This document shows, piece by piece, positions 49,270 to 59,455 of a stretch of 64,000 bases of DNA (the first letter of the stretch is position 1; every line of letters begins with the position of its first letter). The position numbers and the translations under genes were made by a program. The notes under the pieces were generated by a model. It had not been told where the DNA came from and ran no database searches. It saw only the letters and a list, made by a program, of their open reading frames with translations. This DNA comes from Ixodes scapularis (Eukaryota > Arthropoda > Arachnida > Ixodida > Ixodidae), in contig NW_024609927.1 in NCBI RefSeq assembly GCF_016920785.2, positions 750,001-814,000 of the forward strand, written 5' to 3'.

Positions 49270-51888
49270 TCAAATACCATCCCAGTCGAAGAAGTGTCCC
49301 TGAAGATGACCGGGCGACGTTCTTGCGTATGCAGCTGTCAGCAACACCTGAACGACGGAGAAGGGGATTGACATCGTTGTTTCCAATGCGATGCCGTGCC
49401 CCAAGTGGCCTCGCTGACTGACTAGCTTAAGTAGCCGTGCGTCCGAATAGCTGTTCGGTGACGTCCCAGGTTGCCAGACACCATACACGTTGTAGGCCAA
49501 GCGTGGTGGCTTGATCGTTGGTGCCACCGGGATAGTTGTCGAGTCACTCGCTGGGACGATTCAAATACCATCCCAGTCGAAGAAGTGTCCCTGAAGATGA
49601 CCGGGCGACGTTGTTGCGTATGCAGCTGTCAGCAACACCTGAACGACGGAGAAGAGGATTGACATCGTTGTTTCCAATGCGATGCCGTGCCCCAACTGGC
49701 GTCGCTGACTGCTTAGCTTAAGTAGCCATGCGTCCGAATAGCTGTTCGGTGACGTCGCAGGTTGCCAGACACCATACACGTTGTAGGCCAAGCGTGGTGA
49801 CTTGATCGTTGGTGCCACCGGGATAGTTGTCGAGTCACTCGCTGGGACGATTCAAATACCATCCCAGTCGAAGAAGTGTCCCTGAAGATGACCGGGCGAC
49901 GTTGTTGCGTATGCAGCTGTCAGCAACACCTGAACGACGGAGGAGAGGATTGACATCGTTGTTTCCAATGCGATGCCGTGCCCCAACTGGCCTCGCTGAC
50001 TGACTAGCTTAAGTAGCCATGCGTCCGAATAGCTGTTCGGTGACGTCCCAGGTTGCCAGACACCATACTCGTTGTAGGGCAAGCGTGGTGACTTGATCGT
50101 TGGTGCCACCAGGATAGTTGTCGAGTCACTCGATGGGACGATTCAAATACCATCCCAGTCGAAGAGGTGTCCCTGAAGATGACCGGGCGACGTTGTTGCG
50201 TATGCAGCTGTCAGCAACACCTGAACAACGGAGAAGAGGATTGACATCGTTGTTTCCAACGCGACGCCGTGCCCCAACTGGCCTCGCTGACTGACTAGCT
50301 TAAGTAGCCATGCGTCCGAATAGCTGTTCGGTGACGTCCCAGGTTGCCAGACACCATACACGTTGTAGGCCAAGCGTGGTGACTTGATCGTTGGTGCCAC
50401 CGGGATAGTTGTCGAGTCACTCGCTGGGACGATTCAAATACCATCCCAGTCGAAGAAGTGTCCCTGAAGATGACCGGGCGACGTTGTTGCGTATGCAGCT
50501 GTCAGCAACACCTGAACGACGGAGAAGGGGATTGACATCGTTGTTTCCAATGCGATGCCGTGCCCCAACTGGCCTCGCTGACTGGCTAGCTTAAGTAGCC
50601 ATGCGTCCGAATAGCTGCTCGGTGACGTCCCAGGTTGCCAGACACCATACACGTTGTAGGCCAAGCGTGGTGACTTGATCGTTGGTGCCACCGGGATAGT
50701 TGTCGAGTCACTCGCTGGGACGATTCAAATACCATCCCAGTCGAAGAAGTGTCCCTGAAGATGACCGGGCGACGTTGTTGCGTATGCAGCTGTCAGCAAC
50801 ACCTGAATGACGGAGAAGAGGATTGACATCATTGTTTCCAATGCGATGCCGTGCCCAAACTGGCCTCGCTGACTGACTAGCTTAAGTAGCCATGCGTCCG
50901 AATAGCTGTTCGGTGACGTCCCAGGTTGCCAGACACCATACACGTTGTAGGAAAAGCGTGGTGACTTGATCGTTGGTGCCACCGGGATAGTTGTCGAGTC
51001 ACTCGCTGGGACGATTCAAATACCATCCCAGTCGAAGAAGTGTCCCTGAAGATGACCGGGCGACGTTGTTGCATATGCAGCTGTCAGCAACACCTGAACG
51101 ACGGAGAAGAGGATTGACATCGTTGTTTGCAATGCGATGCCGTGCCCCAACTGGCCTCGCTGACTGACTAGCTTAAGTAGCCATGCGTCCGAATAGCTGT
51201 TCGGTGACGTCCCAGGTTGCCGGACACCATACACGTTGTAGGCCAAGCGTGGTGACTTGATCGTTGGTGCCACCGGGATAGTTGTCGAGTCACTCGCTGG
51301 GACGATTCAAATACCATCCCAGTCGAAGATGTGTCCCTGAAGATGACCGGGCGACGTTGTTGCGTATGCAGCTGTCAGCAACACCTGAACGACGGAGAAG
51401 AGGATTGACATCGTTGTTTCCAATGCGATGCCGTGCCCCAACTTGCCTCGCTGACTGACTAGCTTAAGTAGCCATGCGTCCGAATAGCTGTTCGGTGACG
51501 TCCCAGGTTGCCAGAAACCATACACGTTGTAGGCCAAGCGTGGTGACTTGATCGTTGGTGCCACCGGGATAGTTGTCGAGTCACTCGCTGGGACGATTCA
51601 AATACCATCCCAGTCGAAGATGTGTCCCTGAAGATGACCGGGCGACGTTGTTGCGTATGCAGCTGTCAGCAACACCTGAACGACGGAGAAGAGGATTGAC
51701 ATCGTTGTTTCCAATGCGATGCCGTGCCCCAACTGGCCTCGCTGACTGACTAGCTTAAGTAGCCATGCGTCCGAATAGCTGTTCGGTGACGTCCCAGGTT
51801 GCCGGACACCATACACGTTGTAGGCCAAGCGTGGTGACTTGATCGTTGGTGCCACCGGGTTGGTTGTCGAGTCACTCGCTGGGACGAT
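45197..51888. repeat. 23-monomer tandem duplication, copy 2 (6,692 bp)
   Basis: It follows copy 1 directly and contains copy c of the 16-monomer block. Near its right end it departs from copy 1 (accgggTtGg near 51858), a variant shared with about 55642, and it continues into a gagAattg monomer at 51889 where copy 1 continued into catacTcg. Confidence 0.85.
45779..50433. repeat. 16-monomer block, copy c (4,655 bp)
   Basis: It has the same marker series as copies a and b, including caatTatcatc near 47817, ccggGgcacc near 48019, cgcAtggg near 48968, ccaaGtgg near 49404 and gtcGcagg near 49756. It ends, like copy b, with a gttgttGcg monomer, and so descends from copy b and not directly from copy a. 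Confidence 0.85.
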
Positions 51889-54800
51889 TCAAATACCATC
51901 CCAGTCGAAGAAGTGTCCCTGAAGATGACCGGGCGACGTTGTTGCGTATGCAGCTGTCAGCAACACCTGAACGACGGAGAAGAGAATTGACATCGTTGTT
52001 TCCAATGCGATGCCGTGCCCCAACTGGCCTCGCTGACTGACTAGCTTAAGTAGCCATGCGTCCGAATAGCTGTTCGGTGACGTCCCAGGTTGCCGGACAC
52101 CATACACGTTGTAGGGTAAGCGTGGTGACTTGATCGTTGGTGCCACCGGGATAGTTGTCGAGTCACTCGCTGGGACGATTCAAATACCATCATAGTCGAA
52201 GAAGTGTCCCTGAAGATGACCGGGCGACGTTGTTGCGTATGCAGCTGTCAGCAACACCTGAACGACGGAGAAGAGGATTGACATCGTTGTTTCCAATGCG
52301 ATGCCGTTCCCCAACTGGCCTCGCTGACTGACTAGCTTAAGTAGCCATGCGTCCGAATAGCTGTTCGGTGACGTCCCAGGTTGCCGGACACCATACACGT
52401 TGTAGGCCAAGCGTGGTGACTTGATCGTTGGTGCCATCGGGATAGTTGTCGAGTCACTCGCTGGGACGATTCAAATACCATCCCAGTCGAAGAAGTGTCC
52501 CTGAAGATGACCGGGCGACGTTGTTGCGTATGCAGCTGTCAGCAACCCCTCAACGACGGAGAAGAGGATTGACATCGTTGTTTCCAATGCGATGCCGTGC
52601 CCCAACTGGCCTCGCTGACTGACTAGCTTAAGTAGCCATGCGTCCGAATAGCTGTTCGGTGACGTCCCAGGTTGCCAGACACCATACACGTTGTAGGCCA
52701 AGCGTGGTGACTTGATCGTTGGTGCCACCGGGATAGTTGTCGAGTCACTCGCTGGGACGATTCAAATACCATCCCAGTCGAAGATGTGTCCCTGAAGATG
52801 ACCGGGCGACGTTGTTGCGTATGCAGCTGTCAGCAACACCTGAACGACGGAGAAGAGGATTGACATCGTTGTTTCCAATGCGATGCCGTGCCCCAACTGG
52901 CCTCGCTGACTGACTAGCTTAAGTAGCCATGCGTCCGAATAGCTGTTCGGTGACGTCCCCGGTTGCCAGACACCATACACGTTGTAGGCCAAGCGTGGTG
53001 ACTTGATCGTTGGTGCCACCGGGATAGTTGTCGAGTCACTCGCTGGGACGATTCAAATACCATCCCAGTCGAAGAAGTGTCCCTGAAGATGACCGGGCGA
53101 CGTTGTTGCGTATGCAGCTGTCAGCAACACCTGAACGACGGAGAAGAGGATTGACATCGTTGTTTCCAATGCGATGCCGTGCCCCAACTGGCGTCGCTGA
53201 CTGCTTAGCTTAAGTAGCCATGCGTCCGAATAGCTGTTCGGTGACGTCCCAGGTTGCCAGACACCATACACGTTGTAGGCCAAGCGTGGTGACTTGATCG
53301 TTGGTGCCACCGGGATAGTTGTCGAGTCACTCGCTGGGACGATTCAAATACCATCCCAGTCGAAGAAGTGTCCCTGAAGATGACCGGGCGACGTTGTTGC
53401 GTATGCAGCTGTCAGCAACACCTGAACGACGGAGGAGAGGATTGACATCGTTGTTTCCAATGCGATGCCGTGCCCCAACTAACCTCGCTGACTGACTAGC
53501 TTAAGTAGCCATGCGTCCGAATAGCTGTTCGGTGACGTCCCAGGTTGCCAGACACCATACTCGTTGTAGGGCAAGCGTGGTGACTTGATCGTTGGTGCCA
53601 CCAGGATAGTTGTCGAGTCACTCGCTGGGACGATTCAAATACCATCCCAGTCGAAGAGGTGTCCCTGAAGATGACCGGGCGACGTTGTTGCGTATGCAGC
53701 TGTCAGCAACACCTGAACAACGGAGAAGAGGATTGACATCGTTGTTTCCAACGCGACGCCGTGCCCCAACTGGCCTCGCTGACTGACTAGCTTAAGTAGC
53801 CATGCGTCCGAATAGCTGTTCGGTGACGTCCCAGGTTGCCAGACACCATACACGTTGTAGGCCAAGCGTGGTGACTTGATCGTTGGTGCCACCGGGATAG
53901 TTGTCGAGTCACTCGCTGGGACGATTCAAATACCATCCCAGTCGAAGAAGTGTCCCTGAAGATGACCGGGCGACGTTGTTGCGTATGCAGCTGTCAGCAA
54001 CACCTGAACGACGGAGAAGGGGATTGACATCGTTGTTTCCAATGCGATGCCGTGCCCCAACTGGCCTCGCTGACTGGCTAGCTTAAGTAGCCATGCGTCC
54101 GAATAGCTGCTCGGTGACGTCCCAGGTTGCCAGACACCATACACGTTGTAGGCCAAGCGTGGTGACTTGATCGTTGGTGCCACCGGGATAGTTGTCGAGT
54201 CACTCGCTGGGACGATTCAAATACCATCCCAGTCGAAGAAGTGTCCCTGAAGATGACCGGGCGACGTTGTTGCGTATGCAGCTGTCAGCAACACCTGAAT
54301 GACGGAGAAGAGGATTGACATCATTGTTTCCAATGCGATGCCGTGCCCAAACTGGCCTCGCTGACTGACTAGCTTAAGTAGCCATGCGTCCGAATAGCTG
54401 TTCGGTGACGTCCCAGGTTGCCAGACACCATACACGTTGTAGGAAAAGCGTGGTGACTTGATCGTTGGTGCCACCGGGATAGTTGTCGAGTCAATCGCTG
54501 GGACGATTCAAATACCATCCCAGTCGAAGAAGTGTCCCTGAAGATGACCGGGCGACGTTGTTGCGTATGCAGCTGTCAGCAACACCTGAACGACGGAGAA
54601 GAGGATTGACATCGTTGTTTGCAATGCGATGCCGTGCCCCAACTGGCCTCGCTGACTGACTAGCTTAAGTAGCCATGCGTCCGAATAGCTGTTCGGTGAC
54701 GTCCCAGGTTGCCGGACACCATACTCGTTGTAGGCCAAGCGTGGTGACTTGATCGTTGGTGCCACCGGGATAGTTGTCGAGTCACTCGCTGGGACGATTC

Positions 54801-57709
54801 AAATACCATCCCAGTCGAAGATGTGTCCCTGAAGATGACCGGGCGACGTTGTTGCGTATGCAGCTGTCAGCAACACCTGAACGACGGAGAAGAGGATTGA
54901 CATCGTTGTTTCCAATGCGATGCCGTGCCCCAACTTGCCTCGCTGACTGACTAGCTTAAGTAGCCATGCGTCCGAATAGCTGTTCGGTGACGTCCCAGGT
55001 TGCCAGAAACCATACACGTTGTAGGCCAAGCGTGGTGACTTGATCGTTGGTGCCACCGGGATAGTTGTCGAGTCACTCGCTGGGACGATTCAAATACCAT
55101 CCCAGTCGAAGATGTGTCCCTGAAGATGACCGGGCGACGTTGTTGCGTATGCAGCTGTCAGCAACACCTGAACGACGGAGAAGAGGATTGACATCGTTGT
55201 TTCCAATGCGATGCCGTGCCCCAACTGGCCTCGCTGACTGACTAGCTTAAGTAGCCATGCGTCCGAATAGCTGTTCGGTGACGTCCCCGGTTGCCAGACA
55301 CCATACACGTTGTAGGCCAAGCGTGGTGACTTGATCGTTGGTGCCACCGGGATAGTTGTCGAGTCACTCGCTGGGACGATTCAAATACCATCCCAGTCGA
55401 AGAAGTGTCCCTGAAGATGAGCGGGCGACGTTGTTGCGTATGCAGCTGTCAGCAACACCTGAACGACGGAGAAGAGGATTGACATCGTTGTTTGCAATGC
55501 GATGCCGTGCCCCAACTGGCCTCGCTGACTGACTAGCTTAAGTAGCCATGCGTCCGAATAGCTGTTCGGTGACGTCCCAGGTTGCCGGACACCATACACG
55601 TTGTAGGCCAAGCGTGGTGACTTGATCGTTGGTGCCACCGGGTTGGTTGTCGAGTCACTCGCTGGGACGATTCAAATACCATCCCAGTCGAAGAAGTGTC
55701 CCTGAAGATGACCGGGCGACGTTGTTGCGTATGCAGCTGTCAGCAACACCTGAACGACGGAGAAGAGAATTGACATCGTTGTTTCCAATGCGATGCCGTG
55801 CCCCAACTGGCCTCGCTGACTGACTAGCTTAAGTAGCCATGCGTCCGAATAGCTCTTCGGTGACGTCCCAGGTTGCCGGACACCATACACGTTGTAGGCC
55901 AAGCGTGGTGACTTGATCGTTGGTGCCACCGGGATAGTTGTCGAGTCACTCGCTGGGACGATTCAAATACCATCATAGTCGAAGAAGTGTCCCTGAAGAT
56001 GACCGGGCGACGTTGTTGCGTATGCAGCTGTCAGCAACACCTGAACGACGGAGAAGAGGATTGACATCGTTGTTTCCAATGCGATGCCGTTCCCCAACTG
56101 GCCTCGCTGACTGACTAGCTTAAGTAGCCATGCGTCCGAATAGCTGTTCGGTGACGTCCCAGGTTGCCGGACACCATACACGTTGTAGGCCAAGCGTGGT
56201 GACTTGATCGTTGGTGCCATCGGGATAGTTGTCGAGTCACTCGCTGGGACGATTCAAATACCATCCCAGTCGAAGAAGTGTCCCTGAAGATGACCGGGCG
56301 ACGTTGTTGCGTATGCAGCTGTCAGCAACGCCTCAACGACGGAGAAGAGGATTGACATCGTTGTTTCCAATGCGATGCCGTGCCCCAACTGGCCTCGCTG
56401 ACTGACTAGCTTAAGTAGCCATGCGTCCGAATAGCTGTTCGGTGACGTCCCAGGTTGCCAGACACCATACACGTTGTAGGCCAAGCGTGGTGACTTGATC
56501 GTTGGTGCCACCGGGATAGTTGTCGAGTCACTGGCTGGGACGATTCAAATACCATCCCAGTCGAAGAAGTGTCCCTGAAGATGACCGGGCGACGTTGTTG
56601 CGTATGCAGCTGTCAGCAACACCTGAACGACGGAGAAGAGGATTGACATCGTTGTTTCCAATCGGATGCCGTGCCCCAACTGGCCTCGCTGACTGACTAG
56701 CTTAAGTAGCCATGCGTCCGAATAGCTGTTCGGTGACGTCCCAGGTTGCCGGGGCACCATACACGTTGTAGGCCAAGCGTGGTGACTTGATCGTTGGTGC
56801 CACCGGGATAGTTGTCGAGTCACTGGCTGGGACGATTCAAATACCATCCCAGTCGAAGAAGTGTCCCTGAAGATGACCGGGCGACGTTGTTGCGTATGCA
56901 GCTGTCAGCAACACCTGAACGACGGAGGAGAGGATTGACATCGTTGTTTCCAATGCGATGCCGTGCCCCAACTGGCCTCGCTGACTGACTAGCTTAAGTA
57001 GCCATGCGTCCGAATAGCTGTTCGGTGACGTCCCAGGTTGCCAGACACCATACTCGTTGTAGGGCAAGCGTGGTGACTTGATCGTTGGTGCCACCGGGAT
57101 AGTTGTCGAGTCACTCGCTGGGACGATTCAAATACCATCCCAGTCGAAGAGGTGTCCCTGAAGATGACCGGGCGACGTTGTTGCGTATGCAGCTGTCAGC
57201 AACACCTGAACAACGGAGAAGAGGATTGACATCGTTGTTTCCAATGCGATGCCGTGCCCCAACTGGCCTCGCTGACTGACTAGCTTAAGTAGCCATGCGT
57301 CCGAATAGCTGTTGGGTGACGTCCCAGGTTGCCAGACACCATACACGTTGTAGGCCAAGCGTGGTGACTTGATCGTTGGTGCCACCGGGATAGTTGTCGA
57401 GTCACTCGCTGGGACGATTCAAATACCATCCCAGTCGAAGAAGTGACCCTGAAGATGACCGGGCGACGTTGCTGCGTATGCAGCTGTCAGCAACACCTGA
57501 ACGACGGAGAAGAGGATTGACATCGTTGTTTCAAATCCGATGCCGTGCCCCAACTGGCCTCGCTGACTGACTAGCTTAAGTAGCCATGCGTCCGAATAGC
57601 TGTTCGGTGACGTCCCAGGTTGCCAGACACCATACACGTTGTAGGCCAAGCATGGTGACTTGATCGTTGGTGCCACCGGGATAGTTGTCGAGTCACTCGC
57701 TGGGACGAT
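49270..57709. repeat. Higher-order segment A9, 29 monomers (8,440 bp)
   Basis: The anchor cassette runs from 49270 to 51598, followed by gagAattg (51889), ccatcATagtc (52180) and caacCcctC (52471). The cassette then restarts without an anchor at 53053 and leads again through gagAattg (55672), ccatcATagtc (55963) and caacGcctC (56254). The monomer at 53344 has ctAAcctcg near 53480, which puts a stop in the minus-strand frame. The segment closes with ccggGgcacc (56545), catacTcg (56837), gaagaGgtg (57128) and gttgCtgcg (57419). Confidence 0.75.
53053..54401. repeat. Five-monomer cassette repeated at 58001-59349
   Basis: Order: ggcGtcgctgactgCt, gaGgagagg with catacTcg, gaagaGgtg with caaCgcgaCgcc, gaaGgggatt with gctgCtcgg, and catcAttg with cccAaactgg. 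The offset is 4,948 bp (17 monomers plus 1 bp). The match breaks in the right part of the fifth monomer. Confidence 0.75.
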
Positions 57710-59164
57710 TCAAATACCATCCCAGTCGAAGAAGTGTCCCTGAAGATGACCGGGCGACGTTCTTGCGTATGCAGCTGTCAGCAACACCTGAACGACGGAG
57801 AAGGGGATTGACATCGTTGTTTCCAATGCGATGCCGTGCCCCAACTGGCCTCGCTGACTGACTAGCTTAAGTAGCCGTGCGTCCGAATAGCTGTTCGGTG
57901 ACGTCCCAGGTTGCCAGACACCATACACGTTGTAGGCCAAGCGTGGTGGCTTTATCGTTGGTGCCACCGGGATAGTTGTCGAGTCACTCGCTGGGACGAT
58001 TCAAATACCATCCCAGTCGAAGAAGTGTCCCTGAAGATGACCGGGCGACGTTGTTGCGTATGCAGCTGTCAGCAACACCTGAACGACGGAGAAGAGGATT
58101 GACATCGTTGTTTCCAATGCGATGCCGTGCCCCAACTGGCGTCGCTGACTGCTTAGCTTAAGTAGCCATGCGTCCGAATAGCTGTTCGGTGACGTCCCAG
58201 GTTGCCAGACACCATACACGTTGTAGGCCAAGCGTGGTGACTTGATCGTTGGTGCCACCGGGATAGTTGTCGAGTCACTCGCTGGGACGATTCAAATACC
58301 ATCCCAGTCGAAGAAGTGTCCCTGAAGATGACCGGGCGACGTTGTTGCGTATGCAGCTGTCAGCAACACCTGAACGACGGAGGAGAGGATTGACATCGTT
58401 GTTTCCAATGCGATGCCGTGCCCCAACTGGCCTCGCTGACTGACTAGCTTAAGTAGCCATGCGTCCGAATAGCTGTTCGGTGACGTCCCAGGTTGCCAGA
58501 CACCATACTCGTTGTAGGGCAAGCGTGGTGACTTGATCGTTGGTGCCACCAGGATAGTTGTCGAGTCACTCGCTGGGACGATTCAAATACCATCCCAGTC
58601 GAAGAGGTGTCCCTGAAGATGACCGGGCGACGTTGTTGCGTATGCAGCTGTCAGCAACACCTGAACAACGGAGAAGAGGATTGACATCGTTGTTTCCAAC
58701 GCGACGCCGTGCCCCAACTGGCCTCGCTGACTGACTAGCTTAAGTAGCCATGCGTCCGAATAGCTGTTCGGTGACGTCCCAGGTTGCCAGACACCATACA
58801 CGTTGTAGGCCAAGCGTGGTGACTTGATCGTTGGTGCCACCGGGATAGTTGTCGAGTCACTCGCTGGGACGATTCAAATACCATCCCAGTCGAAGAAGTG
58901 TCCCTGAAGATGACCGGGCGACGTTGTTGCGTATGCAGCTGTCAGCAACACCTGAACGACGGAGAAGGGGATTGACATCGTTGTTTCCAATGCGATGCCG
59001 TGCCCCAACTGGCCTCGCTGACTGACTAGCTTAAGTAGCCATGCGTCCGAATAGCTGCTCGGTGACGTCCCAGGTTGCCAGACACCATACACGTTGTAGG
59101 CCAAGCGTGGTGACTTGATCGTTGGTGCCACCGGGATAGTTGTCGAGTCACTCGCTGGGACGAT

Positions 59165-59455
59165 TGAAATACCATCCCAGTCGAAGAAGTGTCTCTGAAG
59201 ATGACCGGGCGACGTTGTTGCGTATGCAGCTGTCAGCAACACCTGAATGACGGAGAAGAGGATTGACATCATTGTTTCCAATGCGATGCCGTGCCCAAAC
59301 TGGCCTCGCTGACTGACTAGCTTAAGTAGCCATGCGTCCGAATAGCTGTTCGGTGACGTCCCAGGTTTCCAGAAACCATACACGTTGTAGGCCAAGCGTG
59401 GTGACTTGATCGTTGGTGCCACCGGGATAGTTGTCGAGTCACTCGCTGGGACGAT
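59165..59455. repeat. Chimeric monomer joining cassette and 10-monomer module
   Basis: The left part has catcAttg and cccAaactgg, as at 54217. The right part has ccagaAacc, as at 54799 and 62075. The switch lies between about 59300 and 59369. It also carries a TGA to TCA change at its left edge (gattGaaat near 59164), an independent loss of the minus-strand stop. Confidence 0.65.
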
